A DNA stretch of 12,744 bases from positions 13,790 to 26,533 of the forward strand of contig DHQK01000213.1 in NCBI GenBank assembly GCA_002411085.1. The letters are read 5' to 3'. This document shows positions 1 to 6,662 of the stretch, piece after piece. The stretch comes from Marinilabilia sp. UBA5340. Lineage in GTDB: Bacteria > Bacteroidota > Bacteroidia > Bacteroidales > Marinilabiliaceae. The notes beneath the pieces were generated by a model. It saw nothing but the letters and a program-made list of their open reading frames with translations, did no database searches and had not been told where the DNA came from. Each line of letters starts with the position of its first letter. Positions within the stretch are counted from its first letter, which is position 1. The position numbers and the translations under genes are program-made.

Positions 1-56
1 TTTTCGGAGAGGTTTTTGTTTGCTTCATTTGGTATTACGAGATGATAAATTTCTTG

Positions 57-64
57 TAAATTTG
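57..64 (+). promoter_or_regulatory. Bacteroidota-type -7 promoter element for the LtaS-like gene
   Basis: The octamer TAAATTTG matches the Bacteroidota sigma-ABfr -7 consensus TAnnTTTG exactly. It lies 27 bases before the ATG at 92, which is a normal leader length, and this helps exclude the in-frame upstream ATG at 20. I see no TTTG at the usual 19-21 base spacing upstream; the nearest, at 28-31, is too far away. Only the -7 element is therefore supported. Confidence 0.55.
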
Positions 65-91
65 CAGCTCAAAAATTTTAATCAAACAGAA

Positions 92-2029
92 ATGATCAAA
101 ACATATTCCCTCAACGAATTTGTCGTATTGCTTTTGCGCTTTTTTTTGGCCATGGTTTTATTCTCTTTCACCCGGCTTATTTTTTTCTGGTTTAACGCCG
201 ATCTTTTTGGAGAGATTTCTTTTAATACTTTCATGAGATTGCTGACTGGAGGCCTCCGTTTTGATCTCAGCGCTTTACTTTATGTGAATTCATTATTTAT
301 CCTACTTTCACTAATTCCTTTAAAAGCCAAATTTAACAAATGGTATCAGCAAGCACTTAGGTGGCTATTTCTAGTCACCAACGGGATTGCTCTGGCTGCG
401 AATATAGCTGATACCATTTACTACCGATTTACCTTGAAAAGAACTACTGCCAGCGTTTTTGAAATATTTTCCAATGAGGAAAATATGGGATCGCTTTGGA
501 GCCGCTTTGTTATTGATTACTGGTATGCTACATTGCTTTGGATTGGTTTAATTCTTTTGCTGGGCTTTCTATATAACCGCTTCAAAGCCAAACCTGCTCT
601 AAATACTTTTGGATGGAAATATATCGCAGTCTCTGCTGTGACAATGGCTTTGGCCGGCGGGCTATCCATTGGCGGAATGAGAGGTGGTTTTCGGCACAGC
701 ACCCGACCTATAAACATAAGTAATGCAGCAAGATACATCGAAAGACCAGAGCAGGTAGGCATTGTGCTTAATACGCCTTTTTCGGTTTTAAGAACATTAG
801 GCAAATCGGTTTTTCAGCCTGTTCATTTTTTCGATGAAAAGGAATTATCAGCTATTTATTCCCCCGTTTATGCGCCTCAGAAATCAGCGTCAGGAAATAC
901 CGGTAATCAATCGCAACCAAATGTTGTATTGATCATTCTGGAAAGTTTTGGTCGGGAACATATAGGAGCACTAAATAAAGATCTGGATGGAGGGGAATAT
1001 AAAGGTTTTACGCCCTTTTTGGATAGTTTAATTAATCAATCCTGGGCTTTCAACCATGCTTATGCCAATGGCCGAAAATCTATTGATGCACTGCCTTCTA
1101 TTGTTGCCTCAGTTCCGTCATTGGTACAGCCATATATTGTATCCGAATATGCCAACAATGACATCAACGGCATGGCAGGTTTGCTACGTGAAATCGGCTA
1201 TGAAACAGCATTCTACCATGGTGCTCCCAACGGGTCGATGGGGTTTATGGCATTTACCAAAATGGCAGGATATGATCAATACATTGGTAAAACGGAGTAC
1301 AACAACGATGAAGATTTTGATGGTATGTGGGGAATATGGGATGAGCCATTTTTCCAGTTCTTCTCCAACGATATGAGTCGATTAAAAGAACCCTTTTTCT
1401 CGACGATCTTTTCTTTGTCCTCACATCATCCGTTTGCTGTTCCCGAAAAATATGAAGGGGTATTTCCCGAAGGGCCGCTGCCTCTGCACGAATGTATGGG
1501 ATATACAGATATGGCTTTGAGGAAGTTCTTTGAGTCAGCATCCCAAACATCCTGGTATAAAAACACGCTTTTTGTGATCACCGCAGACCATTGTACTATT
1601 CCTTTTCATGAAGAATACAAAACACCTGTTGAAAGCTTTGCAGTTCCTTTATTATTTTTCAAGCCTGGGGATATTCCGGTGAAAATGGATTCAGGGCTGG
1701 CCCAGCAAACGGATATATTGCCCACTGTGCTTTCCTTTATTGACTATCCACATCCGTTTGTGGCATTTGGTAACGATTTATTCTCCACAAACAAGGAGGA
1801 TCGGTTTGTGGTAAATTATTTCAATGAGTCATTTCAGTTTCTTTTCCGGGATTATGCCCTTTATTTCGATGGCAAAAATATTACCGGAGTCTATAACATT
1901 GAAAAGGATCCACTCCAAGAGAACAATATCAAAGATAAAGTGAAAATGCCACAGGCAGAGGAGCTAATGAAAGCATATCTGCAACAGTACATTACCCGAA
2001 TGATTAATGATCAGCTTACAGTCAGGTAA
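92..2029 (+). CDS. LtaS/MdoB-type membrane-anchored phosphotransferase (sulfatase fold)
   Basis: This 645-residue protein has about five N-terminal membrane segments (roughly residues 8-33, 54-76, 88-107, 140-163, 174-194) followed by a periplasmic sulfatase-fold domain. That is the layout of lipoteichoic acid synthase LtaS and of MdoB/OpgB. The metal-binding Glu lies in LIILESFG (Glu284). Ser330 in GRKSID aligns with the catalytic Thr of LtaS (GKTSD). SSHHPF lies at about 443-448, and ITADHC supplies the Asp499-His500 metal pair. Known family members move phosphoglycerol or phosphoethanolamine from phospholipid head groups onto an acceptor. This organism should lack lipoteichoic acid, so the acceptor is unknown; a glycolipid or an envelope glycan is inference. 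The ATG at 92 is preferred over one at 20 because a promoter element lies between them and the extra 24 residues are not membrane-like. The gene appears monocistronic, with no strong terminator after it. Periplasmic phosphoethanolamine transferase is the main alternative. Confidence 0.85.
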   Translation: MIKTYSLNEFVVLLLRFFLAMVLFSFTRLIFFWFNADLFGEISFNTFMRLLTGGLRFDLSALLYVNSLFILLSLIPLKAKFNKWYQQALRWLFLVTNGIALAANIADTIYYRFTLKRTTASVFEIFSNEENMGSLWSRFVIDYWYATLLWIGLILLLGFLYNRFKAKPALNTFGWKYIAVSAVTMALAGGLSIGGMRGGFRHSTRPINISNAARYIERPEQVGIVLNTPFSVLRTLGKSVFQPVHFFDEKELSAIYSPVYAPQKSASGNTGNQSQPNVVLIILESFGREHIGALNKDLDGGEYKGFTPFLDSLINQSWAFNHAYANGRKSIDALPSIVASVPSLVQPYIVSEYANNDINGMAGLLREIGYETAFYHGAPNGSMGFMAFTKMAGYDQYIGKTEYNNDEDFDGMWGIWDEPFFQFFSNDMSRLKEPFFSTIFSLSSHHPFAVPEKYEGVFPEGPLPLHECMGYTDMALRKFFESASQTSWYKNTLFVITADHCTIPFHEEYKTPVESFAVPLLFFKPGDIPVKMDSGLAQQTDILPTVLSFIDYPHPFVAFGNDLFSTNKEDRFVVNYFNESFQFLFRDYALYFDGKNITGVYNIEKDPLQENNIKDKVKMPQAEELMKAYLQQYITRMINDQLTVR

Positions 2030-2049
2030 TGTTCAGATAACAAAAATTA

Positions 2050-2081
2050 ACCAAACTGATTATCATAAAATTTGATTTGGT
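2050..2081. repeat. Inverted ACCAAA/TTTGGT pair downstream of the LtaS-like gene
   Basis: ACCAAA at 2050-2055 is mirrored by TTTGGT at 2076-2081 across a 20-base spacer. TTTGGTAA recurs at 2213-2220, inside the HU promoter. There is no U-tract after the pair, so it is a poor terminator. It may be a pair of protein-binding half-sites or chance in A/T-rich sequence. Confidence 0.3.
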
Positions 2082-2143
2082 AACAAGCTCAGAAAAGAAA
2101 ATTTACGGTACAATGCATCCCCGTTGACTTGCAAAAAAAGTGC

Positions 2144-2166
2144 TGTTAAACTACGAAATTTTAACA
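2144..2166. repeat. Inverted repeat TGTTAAA...TTTAACA upstream of the HU gene
   Basis: The arms TGTTAAA (2144-2150) and TTTAACA (2160-2166) are perfect 7-base complements around a 9-base spacer. They lie about 50 bases upstream of the HU -33 element, where a regulator could bind. The function is not known from sequence. Confidence 0.35.
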
Positions 2167-2212
2167 TTGTTCAAAAAAAAACGCATTTTGAAGCATTTTT
2201 TAGGGTTTGGAA

Positions 2213-2243
2213 TTTGGTAAACACCAAAAACCGTCTATATTTG
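2213..2243 (+). promoter_or_regulatory. Strong Bacteroidota promoter for the HU gene, with a palindrome over -33
   Basis: TTTG at 2213-2216, a 19-base spacer and TATATTTG at 2236-2243 match the TTTG-N19-21-TAnnTTTG consensus of this phylum exactly. The expected start of transcription is near 2250, giving a leader of about 45 bases to the ATG at 2296. The -33 element lies inside a small palindrome, TTTGGT-AAAC-ACCAAA (2213-2228), which could be an operator. Two GCATTTT copies (2183-2189 and 2193-2199), 10 bp apart, lie just upstream. Confidence 0.8.
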
Positions 2244-2295
2244 TGGACAGAAGAATGGGAAACTTAGTTTTTAACCCTAAAAATTAATTTTTATT

Positions 2296-2568
2296 ATGAA
2301 CAAAGCTCAATTAATTGAAGCAATCGCTGGCGAATCAGGATTGACTAAAGCCGATGCTAAAAAAGCACTCGATGGTTTTATTAAAGTAACCGGTGATGCA
2401 TTGAAAAAAGGTGACCGGATTGCACTCGTAGGATTTGGTTCTTTCGCAATCTCAGAAAGAAGCGCCCGTACAGGTCGTAATCCTCAAACCGGTAAGGAAA
2501 TCCAAATTCCTGCTAAAAAAGTAGTTAAGTTTAAAGCTGGTAGTGAACTTACTGATGCTGTAAACTAA
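2296..2568 (+). CDS. HU-family DNA-binding protein
   Basis: At 90 residues this has the exact length of bacterial HU, the small dimeric nucleoid protein that bends and compacts DNA. The N-terminal helices begin MNKAQLIEAIA, then comes the conserved GDRIALVGFGSF (about 39-50). The DNA-binding arm carries RNPQTGKEIQIPA (about 61-73), with the Arg-Asn-Pro tip that inserts into the minor groove. The C-terminal helix ends near residue 88. It has its own consensus promoter and an intrinsic terminator close behind, consistent with an abundant short transcript. The leader is A/T-rich with no Shine-Dalgarno sequence, typical of the phylum. Sequence alone cannot distinguish HU-alpha from HU-beta, so no gene symbol is assigned. 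Confidence 0.96.
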   Translation: MNKAQLIEAIAGESGLTKADAKKALDGFIKVTGDALKKGDRIALVGFGSFAISERSARTGRNPQTGKEIQIPAKKVVKFKAGSELTDAVN

Positions 2569-2590
2569 TTCTTTTTTGGTCAAAAGAATA

Positions 2591-2635
2591 AGAAGGGGGT
2601 GTTTCAGGTTTATGAAATACCCTCTTTTATTTTTC
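2591..2635 (+). terminator. Intrinsic terminator after HU, abutting the next start codon
   Basis: Bases 2591-2606 pair with 2613-2628 through a G-rich stem (GGGGGTGTTTCA against TGAAATACCCTC, allowing G-U pairs) around the loop GGTTTA. The run TTTTATTTTT follows. It lies 22 bases after the HU stop and ends only about 6-12 bases before the trmH-like ATG at 2641. It probably ends most HU transcripts and leaves the next gene to read-through. Confidence 0.85.
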
Positions 2636-2640
2636 ATGAG

Positions 2641-3327
2641 ATGGAAAAAGCACTTATTGAACACCTTTCCTGTTTTGTAACCAAGGCCCGGTTGGAACTT
2701 TTCAAAAAAGTTTTATCCAACCGGACAGATTATATTGCGGTTGTATTGGAAGATATTTTTCATCCACACAATGCCAGTGCTGTTTTACGAAGCTGTGATT
2801 GTTTTGGAATTCAGGATGTGCACATCATTGAAAACAGACACGAATATAATGTGAATCCAGACGTAGCTTTGGGTGCATCAAAATGGCTCACATTAAACCG
2901 TTACAGACAGCAGGGAATAAACAATACATTAGACTGCTTGTCTGAGCTTAAACGGAAGGGCTACAGGATAATAGCTACATCTCCGGACAATGTGGCAAAA
3001 AAATTTCCCGATATTGAAGTAAACAAGGGCCCGTTTGCCCTTGTTTTTGGTGGAGAGAGAACAGGAGTTTCTGACAGTGTCAAAGAAATAGCTGATGAAT
3101 ATGTTACCATTCCGATGGTAGGATTTACGGAAAGTTTAAATATTTCAGTTGCTGCAGCCATTTTGCTGCAACATTTTGCACAGGTAGTGCGTACTACTAA
3201 CCTGGGCTGGCAGATAGGTGAGGAGAAATACAATGCCCTTCTACTCAATTGGCTCCGGAAATCTATTCGACGCGTAGAGATTATTGAAAAGGATTTTTTG
3301 ATGAAATCCTGTGGAAATGTTGATTAA
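2641..3327 (+). CDS. trmH: SpoU/TrmH-family RNA 2'-O-ribose methyltransferase
   Basis: This 228-residue protein has the SPOUT fold and transfers a methyl group from S-adenosylmethionine to a ribose 2'-OH. Motif 1 is HPHNASAVLR, with Asn44 and the catalytic Arg50. Motif 2 is VFGGERTGVS (about 135-144) with Glu139. Motif 3 is IPMVGFTESLNISVA (about 157-171), which forms the trefoil knot and the cofactor site. The short N-terminus, the HNASAVLRSCDCFGI block and the C-terminal extension of about 40 residues resemble TrmH, which makes Gm18 in tRNA. Rather than the longer N-terminal substrate domain of RlmB, it has only about 30 leading residues. The exact RNA target is inferred. The ATG at 2641 is chosen over a GTG at 2599 because the GTG lies inside the HU terminator stem. 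I find no promoter of its own. Confidence 0.88.
   Translation: MEKALIEHLSCFVTKARLELFKKVLSNRTDYIAVVLEDIFHPHNASAVLRSCDCFGIQDVHIIENRHEYNVNPDVALGASKWLTLNRYRQQGINNTLDCLSELKRKGYRIIATSPDNVAKKFPDIEVNKGPFALVFGGERTGVSDSVKEIADEYVTIPMVGFTESLNISVAAAILLQHFAQVVRTTNLGWQIGEEKYNALLLNWLRKSIRRVEIIEKDFLMKSCGNVD
3021..3048 (+). other. Terminator-like hairpin inside the trmH coding sequence
   Basis: AAACAAGGGC (3021-3030) and GCCCTTGTTT (3037-3046) form a perfect 10-bp stem around the loop CCGTTT, and two more T residues follow. It lies in codons just before the FGGERTG motif. The shape resembles an intrinsic terminator, but the codons there are partly fixed by the conserved protein motif, so it may be coincidental. 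Confidence 0.4.
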
Positions 3328-3394
3328 GTAATATTTTTTAGGGAGTAATTCCATATTTTGCTTTTTCCGAATGGGATTATTTGAGTATATTTTG

Positions 3395-3402
3395 TATTTT
3401 TG
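3395..3402 (+). promoter_or_regulatory. -7 promoter element for the LytTR regulator
   Basis: TATTTTTG matches TAnnTTTG, and a near match (TATATTTTG, one extra T) overlaps just upstream at 3386-3394. From this box transcription would start about 10 bases before the ATG at 3419, a very short leader. There is no TTTG at the expected -33 distance. Confidence 0.45.
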
Positions 3403-3418
3403 ACCAAAATCTCTTTCT

Positions 3419-4132
3419 ATGAATTGTATCATTATTGATGACGACAAGCTGTCAATAAAAATAATTGAGGAATTTGTGGGCCGTACAGAAGGCCTTCACC
3501 TGGCAGGATCTTATTCAAGTGCCGTTGAGGCAATCAATACATTGAATCAACCCGGCGCCGAAAAAGTAGATCTGATTTTTCTGGATATTGAAATGCCTGA
3601 GATGTCAGGTATTGAATTTCTTGAATCTCTGGAAATTATTCCTCAGGTGGTAATATACTCTTCTCAGGAAAAGTATGCATTGGAATCTTATGAGTACGAT
3701 GTTACTGATTATTTGCTAAAACCGGTTCAGTTCGGACGTTTCATTAAAGCCGTAAACAGGGCCCGAGAACGTTTCGAGAAGAAAGAAAGTCCGGTAAAAG
3801 AGAGTACTGAAATTTTTATTAAAAATAACGGCTCTCTCGTTCGCATTAAGTACGATGATATTCTGTGGATTGAAGCGCTTGAAAATTATGTGGTGCTCAA
3901 TACTTTTAATGAGAAGTACACCATTCATTTTACTATGAAATCCATCACAGATAAAATGCCTGCGGATAAGTTTATGCGAATTCACCGGTCATTTATCGTT
4001 AATTTCAGTAAAATAAAAGTAATTGAGGACAACTCAGTTGTGATTAAAACCGACAGCGGAACCAAGGTTATTCCCATTGGTAAATCATACCGGGATAAGT
4101 TGATGAACGATATTAACCTGATATCAAAGTAA
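3419..4132 (+). CDS. LytTR-family (AlgR/AgrA/LytR) response regulator
   Basis: This 237-residue protein is a two-domain transcription factor. The receiver domain (about 1-117) has the acidic pocket Asp7-Asp8-Asp9, the phosphoacceptor Asp56 in LIFLDIEMPEMSG, Ser81/Ser82 in VVIYSSQ and Lys101 in LLKPVQF. The LytTR DNA-binding domain (about 131-235) opens with EIFIKNNGSLVRIKYDDILWIEA and contains MRIHRSFIVN (about 186-195). Such proteins bind direct repeats after phosphorylation. The usual partner is a membrane-bound sensor kinase of the LytS or histidine-kinase type, but none is encoded in this window, so the regulator is orphan here. The gene stands between the methyltransferase, 91 bases upstream, and a convergent terminator. 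Its targets cannot be read from the sequence. Confidence 0.93.
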   Translation: MNCIIIDDDKLSIKIIEEFVGRTEGLHLAGSYSSAVEAINTLNQPGAEKVDLIFLDIEMPEMSGIEFLESLEIIPQVVIYSSQEKYALESYEYDVTDYLLKPVQFGRFIKAVNRARERFEKKESPVKESTEIFIKNNGSLVRIKYDDILWIEALENYVVLNTFNEKYTIHFTMKSITDKMPADKFMRIHRSFIVNFSKIKVIEDNSVVIKTDSGTKVIPIGKSYRDKLMNDINLISK

Positions 4133-4145
4133 TAGAATTACCTAC

Positions 4146-4181
4146 AAAAAATGGCCGTCTTGAAAAAGATGGCCATTTTTT
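4146..4181. terminator. Bidirectional intrinsic terminator between convergent genes
   Basis: Bases 4147-4161 pair with 4166-4180 in a 15-bp stem with one G-U pair (AATGGCCGTCTT against AAGATGGCCATT) and a GAAA tetraloop. The A-run on the left and T-run on the right make U-tracts in both directions. It serves the LytTR gene, stop 4132, and probably the lipoprotein gene arriving from the other strand, stop 4221. Confidence 0.9.
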
Positions 4182-4220
4182 GTATATCAGTGATAGTGTT
4201 TTATCTAGCTGATAAATTTG

Positions 4221-5570
4221 TTATTCCAAAAGATTGTCAGTGTAGAGAATACTCCAGGGAATCAACCAGTTGGAGTTCCCCATTGCACCCTTGAAATCGG
4301 TGGCGTCGAACCAAACATCTTCTAAATCTGCCAAAACTCCTATATTCTGTTTTACCGGAATAAGGTTCATTCTATCTATATTCTGAGGATTGTAATTAAT
4401 TCCGGGATTGTCCAGTACATTTTGCCAGGTATCGAAATATGAACTCACTAAAGCATCCTGTTCTGTTACATCCGTAACGTTGTCGGGATAAACACTGAAT
4501 ATCTTGAGTGTGGAGTTGTTTCCCACATTGTAAAATACACTGTTCAAAACCCTTAAGTTCCCATTCAGAAACTGCTGATAGCTGTCAAGTGTTTTGTTAG
4601 AGAACTCAATGTCAATACCATCTTTCTGGAACAAGAATATGGAATTGGCAATGGTGCCAGAAGCGCTGTTATCAAAGCGTCCAAGCTGACCATCTTCGTC
4701 CATCCCCTTACCCAAAAAAGTGGCATTTGCCACAATTGGCCTGGTAGCAGGAAGACCTTCGCGATCGCTCAATTCAAAAAGAAGATCTCCTGATGCATCA
4801 GATTGAAGGCCGACAATAAATTGGCATTTGCCTTTATATCCCAGGTCAAAGTCAAAGGCATCATCACCACAAAAAGCTGCCAGAAGATATTTTCCATTAA
4901 CAGTACCGCCAAAAAATTCAAATCCGTCGTCCCGGTTCGAAATAACTTCTACATATTCCAGGGTTGTACCACTTCCGACACCGCCAAGGGTTAGCCCGTT
5001 AATTTCATTGTCATCGCCAATAGAGGTGCCTCCGTGCCGGATTGAAACATATTTGAAAATTCCGGAATTATCATCAACTATAGTACCCCCATATACTCCC
5101 CGTGGCTCTTGCTCGGGAATCCCTTCAATAAAATTTTCTCCCCCGGGAGCGTTCACAGGTGCACTCCCAAGAATAATTACCCCTCCCCAAAGTCCGTTAT
5201 TCTCAATAGGAACAGAGCCTTGCAGGTCATCTCCTTCAACTGTAAAGATAATGGGAGACTCCGGTGTTCCTTCGGCAATGATACGGCCACCCCGGGCCAC
5301 CACCAATGCCGATGCGTTAATATCCTGTCCGGTTTTTGCCCGGATTACGGTTCCGGCTTCAATAGTCAGGGTTTGACCATCATTTACGAACACAATTCCA
5401 TCCAACAAGTATTTGTTGTCAGCAGTCCATGTTACCGTTCCGGTTCCACCTCCGTTATCGGATACAATGGTAAACTCACCCGGAATTACATATTCTGATT
5501 CACGACAACCAAAGAAAGCAATCAGAAAAAGAACTCCAACGGTTAATACTATTATTTTTGGTTTTTTCAT
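4221..5570 (-). CDS. Beta-helix lipoprotein next to an OprO/P-like porin
   Basis: This 449-residue protein begins with a lipoprotein signal peptide. The lipobox LIAFFGC makes Cys22 the probable lipidated residue. The next residues (RESE) are acidic, which in this phylum often favours surface export. The body reads as a right-handed parallel beta-helix: LTIEAGTVIRA, ALVVARGGRIIAEG, PIIFT, LWGGVIILG, FKYVSIRHGG, LEYVEVISN (about 68-210). Two acidic turns follow, DDGFEFFGG (about 214-222) and GDDAFDFDLGY (about 235-245). The end, DFKGAMGNSNWLIPW, resembles the closing motif I associate with related Bacteroidota proteins. No catalytic signature is visible. The gene begins 11 bases after the porin stop and has an AGAGG Shine-Dalgarno-like sequence, so the two are surely co-transcribed. 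I infer a surface accessory protein for the porin and phosphate capture. Annotations of such proteins as drug transporters would not fit the sequence. Confidence 0.8.
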   Translation of the reverse strand: MKKPKIIVLTVGVLFLIAFFGCRESEYVIPGEFTIVSDNGGGTGTVTWTADNKYLLDGIVFVNDGQTLTIEAGTVIRAKTGQDINASALVVARGGRIIAEGTPESPIIFTVEGDDLQGSVPIENNGLWGGVIILGSAPVNAPGGENFIEGIPEQEPRGVYGGTIVDDNSGIFKYVSIRHGGTSIGDDNEINGLTLGGVGSGTTLEYVEVISNRDDGFEFFGGTVNGKYLLAAFCGDDAFDFDLGYKGKCQFIVGLQSDASGDLLFELSDREGLPATRPIVANATFLGKGMDEDGQLGRFDNSASGTIANSIFLFQKDGIDIEFSNKTLDSYQQFLNGNLRVLNSVFYNVGNNSTLKIFSVYPDNVTDVTEQDALVSSYFDTWQNVLDNPGINYNPQNIDRMNLIPVKQNIGVLADLEDVWFDATDFKGAMGNSNWLIPWSILYTDNLLE

Positions 5571-5581
5571 GGCCTCTGAGA

Positions 5582-6592
5582 TTAAAAGGATGCTTGAATA
5601 TTCAGATAAAAGGCGGAAACAACCTCTGCATTTTTTGCGGCAGGATAGTAATCCTGATAATTGGCTGCAATACTTATGGCTTTAATAGGGCTATATTCTA
5701 TGCCTGCAGTAAGAGCTGTTTCATCATTGGCCAAATTCCAGGGTATTGATTCGCCATCCAGAATATTGGAATCTACCTTATCGTACCGACCAAAAATATG
5801 TATTTTGGGCAATACCAAAAGGTCTCCGACAATAGAAAAACCCTCTACATTATGGTCTTGAACAAATCCACGGTTAAAATGCCATGCATATTCACCACCT
5901 AATGAAAAAAGATCGGTCTTGTAACCCGCAAAAAATACAGTTGTTCCCTGAGATACTTCCTTATTGGATAAGTCGCCATAAATGCGGGTTGTAAAACCAT
6001 CCAACGGACGCAGTGTGAAACCCAATGCCCCTTTAAAGGTGTTGTCATTTTGAAGGCTGGAATAGCCTTCTCCATTGAAAATGGCAAAGTCGACATCAAA
6101 AATTTCAGATTTCCATGCTGCAGTAATTCCAATATCAGCACTTGGACCAAACTTGTAAGTATCCATAAAAGACTTTTTGATGTAACGGCGTCCCCAAAAT
6201 TTTTCCTGAGTGTTAAATTGTGTGGCTCCCTGAAGTCCGACAGTAATTTTAAGCTGTTCCATCGGTGTATAATAAATGGCAGCGGTTTTGAAATAGCCAA
6301 ATCGTCGCAAAAGGGAATATTGGGAAGCATCGTTAGGAGAGCCAATATCTATTTTTACTTCCGCAGCAAATTCGGGAGATAAAAAATACTCATACCCGAG
6401 ATAAGCTCTTCGTACCTCGAATGCTGTTTGTTTTTCAGGGCCCTGAAGCGAAGTGTTGAAATTGGTAAATATTTTACCAAATACTTTTCCCGAAGGAACA
6501 AATTCAGAAGATTCACTTTCCTGAGCATACGATATTGAGGTTGCTATCGTCCCAAGTAGGAGTAAAGCAACAGTTTTTTTCACTGAAAACAT
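5582..6592 (-). CDS. Outer-membrane porin, phosphate-selective OprO/OprP-like
   Basis: This 336-residue protein has a signal peptide with probable cleavage after Ser-Tyr-Ala (residue 23). Alternating amphipathic strands follow, and it ends in Phe, the usual beta-barrel signal. The segments FEVRRAYLGYEYFLSPEF (about 58-75), AEVKIDIG, FWGRRYIKKSFMDTYKFGPSADIG (in parts, 132-155) and GFTLRPLDGFTTRIYGD are typical of Bacteroidota proteins of the OprO/OprP porin family. In Pseudomonas, OprP and OprO pass phosphate and polyphosphate. Phosphate selectivity is inferred here from the neighbouring PiT gene. The ATG at 6592 is chosen over a TTG three codons earlier. It lies 70 bases after the PiT stop, past a terminator-like hairpin, and 11 bases before the lipoprotein. 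No separate promoter is recognisable. Confidence 0.82.
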   Translation of the reverse strand: MFSVKKTVALLLLGTIATSISYAQESESSEFVPSGKVFGKIFTNFNTSLQGPEKQTAFEVRRAYLGYEYFLSPEFAAEVKIDIGSPNDASQYSLLRRFGYFKTAAIYYTPMEQLKITVGLQGATQFNTQEKFWGRRYIKKSFMDTYKFGPSADIGITAAWKSEIFDVDFAIFNGEGYSSLQNDNTFKGALGFTLRPLDGFTTRIYGDLSNKEVSQGTTVFFAGYKTDLFSLGGEYAWHFNRGFVQDHNVEGFSIVGDLLVLPKIHIFGRYDKVDSNILDGESIPWNLANDETALTAGIEYSPIKAISIAANYQDYYPAAKNAEVVSAFYLNIQASF

Positions 6593-6615
6593 TTTTCCCA
6601 AGAATTAAAATTAAA

Positions 6616-6647
6616 AGAGGGTCATACCCTGTGAAATATGACCCTCT
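6616..6647 (-). terminator. Intrinsic terminator or attenuator between PiT and porin genes
   Basis: AGAGGGTCATA (6616-6626) and TATGACCCTCT (6637-6647) form a perfect 11-bp stem with a 10-base loop. Read on the minus strand the stem is followed by TTTTAATTTTAATT. It starts 15 bases after the PiT stop codon and ends 23 bases before the porin ATG. Since the porin has no visible promoter after it, this is more likely a partial terminator or an mRNA-end stabiliser than an absolute stop. Confidence 0.75.
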
Positions 6648-6662
6648 AAATATGAATTAGTT

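Noticed and set aside
20..91. A 24-residue N-terminal extension of the LtaS-like protein from an upstream ATG
   Set aside because: An exact TAnnTTTG promoter element lies at 57-64, inside this stretch, and the added residues do not resemble the family. The ATG at 92 starts directly before the first membrane helix.
2599..2640. GTG start giving the trmH-like protein 14 more residues
   Set aside because: The GTG and following codons are the stem and T-run of the HU terminator. The ATG at 2641 is the natural start.
4828..5376. 182-residue open frame on the plus strand
   Set aside because: It is wholly antisense to the beta-helix lipoprotein gene, is low-complexity rich in Pro and Ser, and has no start context or family motif.
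6593..6601. TTG start three codons upstream of the porin ATG
   Set aside because: The ATG at 6592 gives a normal basic n-region for the signal peptide, and TTG starts are less common.
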